DNA from: SYIM01 sp964581825
GTDB lineage: Bacteria; Pseudomonadota; Gammaproteobacteria; Burkholderiales; Burkholderiaceae_E
DNA length: 64,000 nt
Direction of reading: 5' to 3'
Assembly (NCBI GenBank): GCA_964581825.1
Contig: CAZORB010000004.1
Span: forward strand, 1-64,000
Part shown: in pieces, positions 26,868-35,772 of the stretch
Numbering within the stretch: position 1 is the stretch's first letter
Layout: each line of letters begins with the position of its first letter
Program-made: the position numbers and the translations under genes
Notes under the pieces: model-generated
The model's input: the letters and a program-made list of their open reading frames with translations, nothing else
The model's database searches: none
Told to the model about the DNA's origin: nothing

Positions 26868-27699
26868 TCGGCGAGGCGGCTTTCGGCCCGCTGCACCCAA
26901 GCCGGTTGCGGGTCATATCGCCCGCAAACGCTTCGGTCAGCATTTCCTCAGCGACCGCTCGGTGCTGGTCGCGATTGTGAATGCGATCGCGCCCAAACCG
27001 AATGATGGCTTGCTGGAAATCGGGCCGGGGCTTGGAGCGCTCACGACCGAGCTGCTGCACGTCGCGTCGCGGCTGGCGGCGGTGGAAATCGATCGTGATC
27101 TGTGCGAGCGCTTGCGACGCCGCTTCTCGCCCGAGCGTCTGGTTCTGTTTGAAGCCGATGCGCTTCGATTCGATACATTGCAGGCGGCTGATGCGCTGGG
27201 CGTTGAGCAACTTCGGGTGGTCGGCAATCTGCCCTACAACATTTCGAGCCCGCTTCTGATCGCACTGGTGGCCTCGCGTGCGCGGATTCGCGATCAGCAC
27301 TTTCTGCTGCAGAAAGAAGTGGTAGACAGAATCGTTGCTTCTCCTGGCGGCAAAAGCTATGGCAGGCTGAGCGTCATTCTTCAGGCTTTCTATCACGTAG
27401 ATCTGTTGTTCGACGTACCGCCTGAATCGTTTGATCCACCGCCGCGGGTGGATTCCGCTGTGCTGCGAATGATCGTCCGCGAGCGCCCGTTGATTGACGA
27501 CCTCGGCGCGCTGCAGGCGGTGGTCACGCCAGCCTTTGCCCAGCGTCGGAAAATGATCCGCTCGACGCTATTGCCCTGGCTACGCGACCGCGGAATTGAT
27601 CCTGGCGACCTTGCTGGCGAGAGCCGGGCAGAAGAAATCAGCGTCGAAACTTACTGCGATCTGGCGCGTCAGCTACGTTCGATGAGTTCGATTTTGTAA
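26857..27699 (+). CDS. rsmA: RsmA/KsgA, 16S rRNA adenine dimethyltransferase
   Basis: 280 residues from the ATG inside the surA 3' end; the open frame extends further upstream but within surA. It has RKRFGQHFLSD, the SAM motif LEIGPGLGALTTELL, VEIDRDLCERL, the catalytic VVGNLPYNISSPLL (NLPY) and KVERI-like FDPPPRVDSAVLRM. It dimethylates two adjacent adenines in helix 45 of 16S rRNA. pdxA, usual between surA and rsmA in enterics, is absent here. The 3' end overlaps gloA (convergent) by 31 bases. Confidence 0.97.
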   Translation: MSADRRGGFRPAAPKPVAGHIARKRFGQHFLSDRSVLVAIVNAIAPKPNDGLLEIGPGLGALTTELLHVASRLAAVEIDRDLCERLRRRFSPERLVLFEADALRFDTLQAADALGVEQLRVVGNLPYNISSPLLIALVASRARIRDQHFLLQKEVVDRIVASPGGKSYGRLSVILQAFYHVDLLFDVPPESFDPPPRVDSAVLRMIVRERPLIDDLGALQAVVTPAFAQRRKMIRSTLLPWLRDRGIDPGDLAGESRAEEISVETYCDLARQLRSMSSIL

Positions 27700-28052
27700 C
27701 CATCGGGGTCTTGCACAAACGCAATCACCGATGTGCCGCCCTTCACCGGGCCGGCTTCGCGTGTGACCGTTCCCCCTGATGCGCGGATTCGGTCGCAGGC
27801 CGCAGCGGCGTTATCGACCGCAATCGCAATGTGTCCAAAACCAGAACCCAGCTCGTACTGATCCACCCCGTAGTTATAGGTGAGCTCAAGAACCGGCTGG
27901 GTGGTCTCATCACCGTAACCTACAAACGCAAGTGAATACTTTTGCTCTGGTCGATCCGAGGTGCGCATCAACTTCATGCCCATGACCTTGGTGTAAAAGT
28001 CGATGGAGCGCTGCAGGTTACCAACCCTGATCATCGTGTGCAGGATACGCAT
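27669..28052 (-). CDS. gloA: GloA, lactoylglutathione lyase (glyoxalase I)
   Basis: 127 residues with a vicinal-oxygen-chelate fold. The four metal ligands are visible in MRILHTMIRV (His), PVLELTYNYG (Glu), FGHIAIAVD (His) and YKIELIERS (Glu). GMKLMRTSDRPEQKYSLAFVGYG is the family core. It converts the methylglyoxal-glutathione hemithioacetal to lactoylglutathione. Length and ligand pattern fit the Ni-dependent E. coli type. Its 3' end overlaps rsmA. Confidence 0.96.
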   Translation of the reverse strand: MRILHTMIRVGNLQRSIDFYTKVMGMKLMRTSDRPEQKYSLAFVGYGDETTQPVLELTYNYGVDQYELGSGFGHIAIAVDNAAAACDRIRASGGTVTREAGPVKGGTSVIAFVQDPDGYKIELIERS

Positions 28053-28087
28053 GATGTGGATTCCTGAAGGATGTGGTGGAGCCTGAA

Positions 28088-28924
28088 TCAGCTTTCAGGC
28101 GCATCGTCGTAATGATGCCTGAGCATGCCGCGCACGCGCTCATAGTCTGGAAAGAGCGCTTCGACCGCAGACCAGAATTTTGGTCCGTGATTCAGTTCGA
28201 CCAGATGTGCCATTTCGTGGGCAATGACGTAGTCGACGACCTCGAGTGGGAAATGGATCAACCGCCAGTTGAGCCGAATCGAACCATCGGGGTTACAGCT
28301 TCCCCAGCGCGTGCGCGCGGACGACAACGCCCAGTGGGTGGGCGCACGCCCCAGTCGTTGCGAGTAAATTGGGATTCGCTCGGCGAACACTTTTCTCGCC
28401 TGTTCCTTCAACCATCCTTGCGCGGCGGTACAGATGTCATCTGAGGGCGCATGCGGCGGCAGACCGATGCGAAGCAGTTCGCCATCGCGTTGGATCCCGC
28501 GGATGCCAGGGTCCAGTGTGAGCGCGAGCGTTTCGCCGAGCAGGCGGATGGGCGCACCATGCTCCCAGCGTGGCTGCAGATCCTGGCGGCGGCGCTCGTG
28601 CTGCTGCCACTCCAAAAGCTTCCGCAGAATCCAGTCGGCTTTTTCATCCAGGGCTTTCTCGATTTCCCAGATCGGAACCCAGCGCGGCGCGCTGACGCGC
28701 AGGCCGCGCGCATCAATCTGAAAGCCGATTGTGCGACGCGCGCTTCGGACCAGGTCCCAGCGAACCGGCTGATGCCTCAGCATGGCAACGCGCTGTCCCT
28801 TTACGGGAGCCGGCGGATGCGCTGCGGGCGGGGTGGTGGCAGGGCGCGCCTCAAATTGCAGCGCCATTTGTCCGCTGGAGGGCGGCGGCGCCTCGCGGAT
28901 TTTTCGTCGAAACAGACGGAACAC
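28088..28924 (-). CDS. YgjP-like zinc metallopeptidase (DUF45 family)
   Basis: 278 residues, M48-related family with the zinc site VIAHEMAHLVELNHGPKFW (H236, E237, H240, with a further His at 246). The conserved W-SSARTRWGSCNPDGSIRLNWRLIHFP stretch is typical of the family. No signal peptide, so a cytosolic protein. Physiological substrate unknown. It is encoded two bases after plsC in a conserved glyQ-glyS-plsC-ygjP-gloA neighbourhood. Confidence 0.9.
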   Translation of the reverse strand: MFRLFRRKIREAPPPSSGQMALQFEARPATTPPAAHPPAPVKGQRVAMLRHQPVRWDLVRSARRTIGFQIDARGLRVSAPRWVPIWEIEKALDEKADWILRKLLEWQQHERRRQDLQPRWEHGAPIRLLGETLALTLDPGIRGIQRDGELLRIGLPPHAPSDDICTAAQGWLKEQARKVFAERIPIYSQRLGRAPTHWALSSARTRWGSCNPDGSIRLNWRLIHFPLEVVDYVIAHEMAHLVELNHGPKFWSAVEALFPDYERVRGMLRHHYDDAPES

Positions 28925-28926
28925 GT

Positions 28927-29754
28927 TCAGGAAGCTCGGGGGTCAGACTCGTTGACAATAACCGGATACCGCTCGGGACTCAGACGACGCATTTCAGATT
29001 CAATCCAGTGTTCGACCGCCTGATTGAGCGCCTCTGCAGTCAGACCCTGCGAGGCAATGGGCGGGCCGATCGAGACGGTGATCGTACCGGCACGCTTGAT
29101 GAAGGCTTTCCGTGGCCAGCATTCACCGGAATTGACAGCGATAGGTACGACCGGCGCACCCGTACGAACTGCAAGCCGCGCGCCGCCTGACTTGTAGCGG
29201 CCTTTCGATCCGACCTGCGTTCGGGTGCCTTCTGGAAACATGATGATCCATCGCCCCTGCGCGAGTTTAACCGCGCCTTGTGTAGCAACGTGTTCAAAGG
29301 CATCCGCGCCGCGTCGTCGATTGATGTGGATCATGTCGAGAAGTGCGAGTCCCCAGCCGAAGAACGGCAACCACAGCAGTTCGCGCTCAAAAACGAAACA
29401 CAGTTCACGCGGCATGTAGGAGGGGTAAAACAGCGTCTCCCAGGCCGACTGATGCTTGGAGAGCAGGATGGCGGGCCCATCCGGTAAATGGTGCTGACCG
29501 CGTATCTCCCAGCGAATACCAAGGATCAGCCGGGCAGCCAGCACCTGCCAGCGAGGCCACGCAATCGTGATGCGATATCGCAGAGGCCTGGGTAGTGGTG
29601 CAACCATCAGGCAGACAAAGGCCATGGGCATCACAGTGACCACCTGGAACACCAGGAAGATCACGGCGCGCAGCGCGCCTAAGCGCACCTCGCCTGCGGC
29701 ACCCGGGGACGCGGACTCAGCCAACCGACAACCGTGAGATGTCAGCGACGCCAT
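28927..29754 (-). CDS. plsC: PlsC, 1-acyl-sn-glycerol-3-phosphate acyltransferase
   Basis: 275 residues. Acyltransferase motif I LLSKHQSAWETLFYP (the H-x4-E variant common in Betaproteobacteria), motif III IMFPEGTRTQVGSKGRYKSG and motif IV VVPIAVNSG. An N-terminal membrane segment (VIFLVFQVVTVMPMAFVCLMV) anchors it. It makes phosphatidic acid. The start at 29754 overlaps glyS by 38 bases and has no clear ribosome site; a GTG at 29688 is a possible alternative. Confidence 0.92.
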   Translation of the reverse strand: MASLTSHGCRLAESASPGAAGEVRLGALRAVIFLVFQVVTVMPMAFVCLMVAPLPRPLRYRITIAWPRWQVLAARLILGIRWEIRGQHHLPDGPAILLSKHQSAWETLFYPSYMPRELCFVFERELLWLPFFGWGLALLDMIHINRRRGADAFEHVATQGAVKLAQGRWIIMFPEGTRTQVGSKGRYKSGGARLAVRTGAPVVPIAVNSGECWPRKAFIKRAGTITVSIGPPIASQGLTAEALNQAVEHWIESEMRRLSPERYPVIVNESDPRAS

Positions 29755-31822
29755 TCATCAGCGCATGCAGCCTGGATAGCAGCGCAAGGCGGTTCGCGCG
29801 CAGCGCAGGATCGTCAACCATCACCATGACTTCATTGAAGAAGCGGTCGACCGCATCGCGCGCTCCTGCCAGCAGGGCAAGCGCTGCACCGTAGTCATGA
29901 ACAGCCAGGCGCGCCGACACCTCGGGTTCGAGCCTCGCGACCGCCTCAGCCAGTGCCTGCTCGGCAGGTTCTGTGAGTCGCGCTGTATCAAGCGAGGCGG
30001 CTGCTTCGGCACCGGATTTTCGGAGCAGGTTTCCGATGCGTTTGTTGGCCGCTGCCAGGGCCTGCGCCTGCGGCAAGAGCGAGAATGCGCGAACCGCCTC
30101 GAGCCGGTCGGGAACGCGGGCGAGATCGGCAGGCCGTTGATCGACGACTGCTGCGGTTTCCTGGGCGCTGTAGCCACGCTCACGGAGATACCCGGTGAGG
30201 CGTTCATAGAAAAACGTTTCGAGCTCTACCTGCGCCGGCTTGGTGCGTTCACCAAACGCTGCAAACGCAGCCTGAATAAGCTCTGGTAGTGAAAGCGCCA
30301 ACCGCTTTTCGAGCAGGATGCGGATGACACCCAGCGCATGACGCCGCAGCGCAAAAGGATCTTTGTCGCCAGTGGGCAGCTGACCAATACCAAACAGGCC
30401 GGCCAAGGTTTCAAGCTTGTCCGCCATGGCAAGCAGCGTACCGGTTGCGCTGGCGGGCAGTGCGTCTCCGGCGAATCGCGGCTGGTAGTGCTCAACAATC
30501 GCCTGGCCGACTGCCTCGGGCTCGCCGTCATGCTTTGCGTAGTAGCGGCCCATGACGCCCTGGAGCTCGGGAAACTCGCCAACCATGCCGGTGAGCAGGT
30601 CTGCTTTGGCGAGCAGGGCTGCCCGATCGAGCAGGCCTGCATCCTCGCCTGTCATGGTGGCCAGCGCGCCAGCGATGGCGCGAACACGCTCAACGCGCTC
30701 AGCCTGGGTGCCGAGCTTGGCGTGGTAAACCACTGAGCCCAGCTGCGCCACACGCGCCGCGAGCGATGACTTCAGGTCCTGCTCAAAAAAGAATCGCGCA
30801 TCGGCGAGTCGAGGCCGGACCACGCGCTGATTGCCATCGATGATGGCCGATGGATCGGCTACCTGCATGTTGGAGACGATCAGAAAGCGCGACAACAGCC
30901 GGCCCTGCGAATTGAACAGCGGGAAGTACTTCTGGTTGGTGCGCATCGTGAGGATCAGACATTCCTGCGGCACCTGCAGGAACTGCTCCTCGAATTCACC
31001 AACATAAATGACAGGCCATTCGACCAGCGCAGTGACCTCGTCAAGCAGCGGATCGACTTGAGACTGATCGCCCAGTGAGGCGTTGAGCGCTGCCGCGCGG
31101 GTACTCAGCGCATCAGCGATTTGGGCGCGCCGGCGCTCGAATGAGGCGATGACCTTTCCCTGTGATTCAAGCGCTGACTCGTAGGCGAGCGCGTCAACGA
31201 TTTCCAGAGGGTCGGGCGACAGGAAGCGATGGCCCTCCGTGAACCGCGCGGATTGCAAACCCAGTACGGTGGCGGGCAGCAGCGTACTGCCGTGCAGAAC
31301 AAGCAGCCGATGCGCCGGTCGGACGAAACTGACGTTGGTCAGTCCGTCGGCGAGCTGGTACTGCATGACCTTCGGTATGGGAAGCGCAGCCAGTGCAGTG
31401 TCGATGACTGCGGTGATGCAGTTCGCCAGCGATTCGCCTGGCAGCGTGCTTTGCCAGAAAAAACACTCCTGCTTGCCGTCGCTGGCACGCGTGAGACCGC
31501 TGATGCTTGCACCTTGCCGCTCGGCCCATTTGATGAGCGCCTGGGTGGGCGCACCCGCGGCATCGAGCCCCACCTTGATCGAAGGGCCTTTGACCTCAAT
31601 TGAACGCTCGGGAGCCTGCGACAGCACTTCGCTGATTCGGACGGCGAGCCGTCTAGGCGAGGCAAACCGCTCGACACGGGAGGTTTCGGAAGCCAGGCCG
31701 TGCCCGATGAGCGAGCTTGCGATCGAATCAGCAAACGCATGGCTGATTTTCGACAGGGCCTTCGGCGGCAGCTCTTCGGTGAAGAGCTCAATCAGAAGCG
31801 GCTGAACCAGTGTGCTACCCAT
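29717..31822 (-). CDS. glyS: GlyS, glycine-tRNA ligase beta subunit
   Basis: 701 residues, full length. It opens with PLLIELFTEELPPKAL. The HD-like central part is seen in LLDRAALLAKADLLTGMVGEFPELQGVMGRYYA, and a C-terminal anticodon-binding DALR-type domain in ASVRAFSLLPQAQALAAANKRIGNLLRKS-type sequence. With GlyQ it forms the alpha2-beta2 bacterial glycyl-tRNA synthetase. It begins four bases after glyQ ends. Confidence 0.97.
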   Translation of the reverse strand: MGSTLVQPLLIELFTEELPPKALSKISHAFADSIASSLIGHGLASETSRVERFASPRRLAVRISEVLSQAPERSIEVKGPSIKVGLDAAGAPTQALIKWAERQGASISGLTRASDGKQECFFWQSTLPGESLANCITAVIDTALAALPIPKVMQYQLADGLTNVSFVRPAHRLLVLHGSTLLPATVLGLQSARFTEGHRFLSPDPLEIVDALAYESALESQGKVIASFERRRAQIADALSTRAAALNASLGDQSQVDPLLDEVTALVEWPVIYVGEFEEQFLQVPQECLILTMRTNQKYFPLFNSQGRLLSRFLIVSNMQVADPSAIIDGNQRVVRPRLADARFFFEQDLKSSLAARVAQLGSVVYHAKLGTQAERVERVRAIAGALATMTGEDAGLLDRAALLAKADLLTGMVGEFPELQGVMGRYYAKHDGEPEAVGQAIVEHYQPRFAGDALPASATGTLLAMADKLETLAGLFGIGQLPTGDKDPFALRRHALGVIRILLEKRLALSLPELIQAAFAAFGERTKPAQVELETFFYERLTGYLRERGYSAQETAAVVDQRPADLARVPDRLEAVRAFSLLPQAQALAAANKRIGNLLRKSGAEAAASLDTARLTEPAEQALAEAVARLEPEVSARLAVHDYGAALALLAGARDAVDRFFNEVMVMVDDPALRANRLALLSRLHALMNGVADISRLSVG

Positions 31823-31825
31823 CGC

Positions 31826-32713
31826 TCAGGCCGCCTTGGCTTGCGGTTTGAGCATGGGAAAGCCCAGGCGCTCGCGAGATTCGTAAAACGCCTGAGCGAC
31901 AGCCCGGGCCAGGTTACGGACACGGCCAATGTAGGCAGCGCGTTCGGTGACCGAGATTGCGCCGCGCGCATCGAGCAGGTTAAAGGTATGCGAGCACTTC
32001 ATGACCATCTCGTAGGCCGGCAGCGCCAGTTGCGCGTCGATCAGTCGCCGGGCCTCAGCCTCGTATTCACCAAAGTGACGAAACAACATGGCAGCGTTCG
32101 AGTGCTCAAAGTTGTAGGACGACTGCTCGACCTCGTTCTGGTGAAACACATCGCGGTACAGAACGTCATCGGTCCAGCGCAGGTCAAACACGCTTTCAAC
32201 ACGCTGCAGGTACATCGCAAGACGCTCAAGACCGTAGGTGATTTCGCCGGTAACCGGTTGGCACTTGAGCGACCCCACCTCCTGGAAATAGGTGAACTGC
32301 GTGACCTCCATGCCATTGAGCCAGACTTCCCAGCCCAGTCCCCAGGCGCCCAGGGTTGGCGACTCCCAGTCGTCTTCAACGAAGCGAACGTCATTGGCTT
32401 TCAGGTCGATACCCAGTGCCTCAAGGGAGCCCAGATAGAGCTGCAGGATATTGGGCGGCGACGGCTTCAGCACCACCTGGTACTGGTAGTAGTGCTGCAG
32501 ACGATTGGGGTTATCGCCGTATCGACCGTCTTTGGGGCGACGCGACGGTTGCACATAGGCCGCACGCCAGGGCTCAGGGCCGATGGCGCGCAGGAAGGTG
32601 GCGGTGTGAAACGTACCGGCACCCACTTCCATGTCGTAGGGTTGAAGCAGTGCGCAGCCGTGGCTGTCCCAATACTGCTGGAGTCGCAGAATCGTCTGTT
32701 GAAAGGTTTGCAT
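31826..32713 (-). CDS. glyQ: GlyQ, glycine-tRNA ligase alpha subunit
   Basis: 295-residue class II synthetase catalytic subunit. It has FQQTILRLQQYWDSHGCALLQPYDMEVGAGTFH, the motif 2 region RAAYVQPSRRPKDGRYGDNPNRLQHYYQYQVVLKPSP, and LGWEVWLNGMEVTQFTYFQ. Followed directly by glyS. Confidence 0.98.
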   Translation of the reverse strand: MQTFQQTILRLQQYWDSHGCALLQPYDMEVGAGTFHTATFLRAIGPEPWRAAYVQPSRRPKDGRYGDNPNRLQHYYQYQVVLKPSPPNILQLYLGSLEALGIDLKANDVRFVEDDWESPTLGAWGLGWEVWLNGMEVTQFTYFQEVGSLKCQPVTGEITYGLERLAMYLQRVESVFDLRWTDDVLYRDVFHQNEVEQSSYNFEHSNAAMLFRHFGEYEAEARRLIDAQLALPAYEMVMKCSHTFNLLDARGAISVTERAAYIGRVRNLARAVAQAFYESRERLGFPMLKPQAKAA

Positions 32714-32728
32714 GAGCGTGAGCGGCAG

Positions 32729-34315
32729 TCACTGCAGAGCCCGACATTCTAGCGGGTCTGCCTGTCGCGCGAGCCAGCATCCGACTACGAGCAGGCCGAT
32801 CGCAAGCAGCCAGGCCGGCAGATTGGCCCAACGGGCAAACGGCGTGAGGCCCGTTGCCGGTGCGATCGATACGCTGAGCGTACCGAATTCATGGCCCGGC
32901 AGCCGCGCGATGACCTGCCCTCGATGATCGATCGCAGCGGTGACGCCAGTGTTGGTGGCGCGCAGCATTGGGCGGGCCAGTTCGAGCGCGCGCATGCGAG
33001 CGATCTGCAGGTGCTGCTCGTGGGCGTGTGAATCGCCAAACCACGCAATATTGCTCACGTTGATCAGCAGGTTTGCGCCTGCGCGTACCTGCCTTGCCAG
33101 CTCGTCACCAAACAGGTCTTCGTAGCAGATGTTGAAGGCGACCGCATGCCGGTCGAGCTGCAGCATGGCCTGATCGACCGCTCCCCGGCCAAAGTCGCCC
33201 AGCGGGATATTCATCATGTTGACGAACCAGCGAAATCCCCATGGGATGAACTCGCCAAATGGGACCAGGTGCACCTTGTCGTATCGCGCAACCGCTCCCC
33301 CACTCGAGTCGATGACGGCAACGCTGTTGGTGAGGCGAGGCGAGCCATCGGCTGCTGCCAGCGGCATACCGATTGCGGCCAGCGCGCCGTCACCGAGCGC
33401 AGACCGAATTCGGGCAGTAATTTCGGGGGGCGTCATGGGCCAGGGCAGCGTCCAGGCCGTTTCGGGCATCACGATGAGCTGCGCGCGCCCCGGGACAAGC
33501 GCCTGGGCGTAGGCAAGCATTGCCGCGCGTGTCCTGGCCGGATCAAACTTCATATCCTGGGCGATGTTGCCTTGAATCAGGTCGGCACGAATGACACTGC
33601 CGGCTGTGACGCCCCAGTTGACCTGCTTGGCGAGCAGGCTGGCTGCTGCGACCGCGATGCATACAAGCAGTGGGGTGACCGGCAGTCGCCGGCCGCGGAG
33701 AGCCGCGGCAAGGGTTAGCGTGATCAAAGCGCCGAGCAGGCAGGCGGCTGCGCCCACGCCGAAGCTACCTATCAACGGGGCAACCGCGGACAGCGGTCCA
33801 TCGACATGGGCATACCCTGGCGCGAGCCAGGGAAAGCCGGTGAATAACCAGCCGCGAAGCAGCTCGAAAAGGGTGAACGCGCCGGAAAAGGCCAGCGCGT
33901 AGCCTGTCAGGCCGAACTTGGAATGGCGGTGCTTGCCCGGTCTGCAAAGCGCGCTCGCGAGTGCGCTGGCCGCTGCGGGAAAGAGCGCCAGATAGGCGCA
34001 AAAAATCAGGAGCGCGGTTGCAGCAAGCGGTGCGGGCAAACCGCCGTAGCGATGCATGCTGATGAAAAGCCACGACACCCCCGCCACGAACCAGCCCAAC
34101 CCGAACGTAAAGCCAAGGATTGCGGGCTTTAGAAAAGCGGTGCCCGTCGGTTTTGGCGCCTGTGTTGATACCGTGGTGGTGAGCAGTAGCGCGAGCAGGC
34201 CGACCGACATGAGCTGCAGCCACCAGAGCCCGGCAATCGATAGCGAAAGTGCGTGCGCGAGCCCTAAAGCAAACGCCAGTAGAACCGCGCTTGTGCGACC
34301 GCGCTCAGCGCGCAT
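32729..34315 (-). CDS. lnt: Lnt, apolipoprotein N-acyltransferase
   Basis: 528 residues. About six N-terminal membrane helices, then a periplasmic nitrilase-fold domain with the catalytic triad in VMPETAWTLPWP (Glu), YDKVHLVPFGEFIPWG (Lys) and AFNICYEDLFGDEL (Cys), and a final membrane helix. It adds the third acyl chain to lipoproteins such as Pal. Its 5' end overlaps the corC-like gene by 11 bases, as in many proteobacteria. Confidence 0.97.
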   Translation of the reverse strand: MRAERGRTSAVLLAFALGLAHALSLSIAGLWWLQLMSVGLLALLLTTTVSTQAPKPTGTAFLKPAILGFTFGLGWFVAGVSWLFISMHRYGGLPAPLAATALLIFCAYLALFPAAASALASALCRPGKHRHSKFGLTGYALAFSGAFTLFELLRGWLFTGFPWLAPGYAHVDGPLSAVAPLIGSFGVGAAACLLGALITLTLAAALRGRRLPVTPLLVCIAVAAASLLAKQVNWGVTAGSVIRADLIQGNIAQDMKFDPARTRAAMLAYAQALVPGRAQLIVMPETAWTLPWPMTPPEITARIRSALGDGALAAIGMPLAAADGSPRLTNSVAVIDSSGGAVARYDKVHLVPFGEFIPWGFRWFVNMMNIPLGDFGRGAVDQAMLQLDRHAVAFNICYEDLFGDELARQVRAGANLLINVSNIAWFGDSHAHEQHLQIARMRALELARPMLRATNTGVTAAIDHRGQVIARLPGHEFGTLSVSIAPATGLTPFARWANLPAWLLAIGLLVVGCWLARQADPLECRALQ

Positions 34316-35186
34316 CGTCCGCTGCGGGCGCTGCGGTGTCCGCTGGCAGCTTCTCCACCAGGAACAGGTGCGCCTGCCTGGAGTCTGACCGCAACACTTC
34401 GAACAGCACGCCCTCGATCATGACCCGCTCGCCTCGCCGAGGCACCCGACCAAGCCGATCAGTGACCAAACCGCCGATGGTGTCAAAGCCTTCATCGGCG
34501 ATGGCGGTTTGGAGGACGTCGTTGAGCTGATCGATTGAGGCCAATGCCCTGACGCGGAAACGCGGCCCGTGCTCTCCCGGCTCGACTCGAAGAATGTGAT
34601 CAACCGCTTCGTCGAAATCGAACTCGTCTTCGATATCGCCCACGATCTGCTCAAGCACGTCCTCGATGGTGATCAGACCCGCTGAGCCGCCATATTCATC
34701 GACCACGATTGCAAGATGGTGGCGATCAGCGCGGAAGTCGTGTAGCAGCACGTTGAGTCTTTTCGATTCGGGTACGAACACCGGCGGACGCAGCAGGTCA
34801 CGGATATTGAGATCGGGATCAACCTGAAGGCGCAACAGATCTTTGGCGTGCAGAATGCCAATGACGCGATCGCGGTCGCCATCGACTACCGGGAATCGCG
34901 AATGCGCCGTTTTCACAACCCGCGGTAGAAACGACTCGGGCGACTCCCGAATATCGATCACTTCCATTTGGGCGCGCGGAACCATGATGTCGCGTACCGA
35001 CAGTTCCGAGACTTGCAGCACACCTTCAATCATCGAAAGTGCTTCAGCGTCGAACAGGAACCGTTCGTGAGCGCGGCGCAGCAGCTCAATCAGATCGTGA
35101 CGGTCGTCCGGCGTGCGTAGCAGCATCGTGGACAGACGTTCAATGAAGCTTCGTTTTCGTTCGCTTGCGGGAAGCGGGTCTGACAT
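34305..35186 (-). CDS. corC: CorC-like CBS-domain protein
   Basis: 293 residues with no membrane domain. Tandem CBS domains (SVRDIMVPRAQMEVIDI and VIGILHAKDLLRL and on) and a C-terminal CorC/HlyC domain (RFRVRALASIDQLNDVL, GFDTIGGLVTDRLGRVPRRGERV). Soluble CorC is linked to Mg/Co efflux in Salmonella. It stands between ybeY and lnt in the conserved miaB-phoH-ybeY-corC-lnt cluster, which supports the name. Confidence 0.92.
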   Translation of the reverse strand: MSDPLPASERKRSFIERLSTMLLRTPDDRHDLIELLRRAHERFLFDAEALSMIEGVLQVSELSVRDIMVPRAQMEVIDIRESPESFLPRVVKTAHSRFPVVDGDRDRVIGILHAKDLLRLQVDPDLNIRDLLRPPVFVPESKRLNVLLHDFRADRHHLAIVVDEYGGSAGLITIEDVLEQIVGDIEDEFDFDEAVDHILRVEPGEHGPRFRVRALASIDQLNDVLQTAIADEGFDTIGGLVTDRLGRVPRRGERVMIEGVLFEVLRSDSRQAHLFLVEKLPADTAAPAADDAR

Positions 35187-35235
35187 AGATCAGAGCGGTT
35201 GTGGCGATTCGTTAAGCATACACCGGCAGACCCGC

Positions 35236-35772
35236 CTAGCCGTCGATATAGGGATCCGGGATGTTGAACCGGCGCAGGGCGGCTGTCTCGAGTGACTGCA
35301 TGACGCGCGCTTCATCATCGCGCTCATGATCGTGACCCTGTGCGTGCAGCACGCCGTGAATGACCAGATGCGCCAGGCGCCAGGCGAACGGTATCCGGGC
35401 GACGCGCGCCTGCTCTCGGAGGACCGGCACGCACAACACGATATCAGCGCGAAGGCGGCCCAAGGATCGATTCGGCGTACCGCCATAAGCGAAGGTGAGC
35501 ACATCGGGCGCGTAGTCGCGGCTTCGATAGCCAGCGTTCAGTGAACGGGCCTCGTTTCGCGCGACGAACCTCAGCGTCAGATCGGCATCCTTTGAAAGCG
35601 CTGACAGGATCCAGCGACGACACTGCGCGCGCGATGCCGGTAATTCGGTGACGCCGGGTCCGGTTTGCAGCGCGAGAAACAGCGACGGTCTGGTTGGAGC
35701 AGTGCGGGGTTCCGCGTGCGCGGTTCGCTGCCGACCGCGGTCAGCGGGCTGACTGCGTGGTGTGCTTTTCAT
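35236..35772 (-). CDS. ybeY: YbeY, endoribonuclease/rRNA maturation factor
   Basis: 178 residues from the ATG at 35772, overlapping the end of phoH by 32 bases; the frame opens earlier but inside phoH. The zinc-binding HGVLHAQGHDHERDDEARVM (H-x3-H-x5-H) is intact, with ADIVLCVPVLREQA and LTLRFVARNEARSLNAGYRSRDYATDVL-type family core before it. It matures 16S rRNA 3' ends and acts in ribosome quality control. An Arg/Pro-rich stretch of about 35 residues precedes the fold. Confidence 0.94.
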   Translation of the reverse strand: MKSTPRSQPADRGRQRTAHAEPRTAPTRPSLFLALQTGPGVTELPASRAQCRRWILSALSKDADLTLRFVARNEARSLNAGYRSRDYAPDVLTFAYGGTPNRSLGRLRADIVLCVPVLREQARVARIPFAWRLAHLVIHGVLHAQGHDHERDDEARVMQSLETAALRRFNIPDPYIDG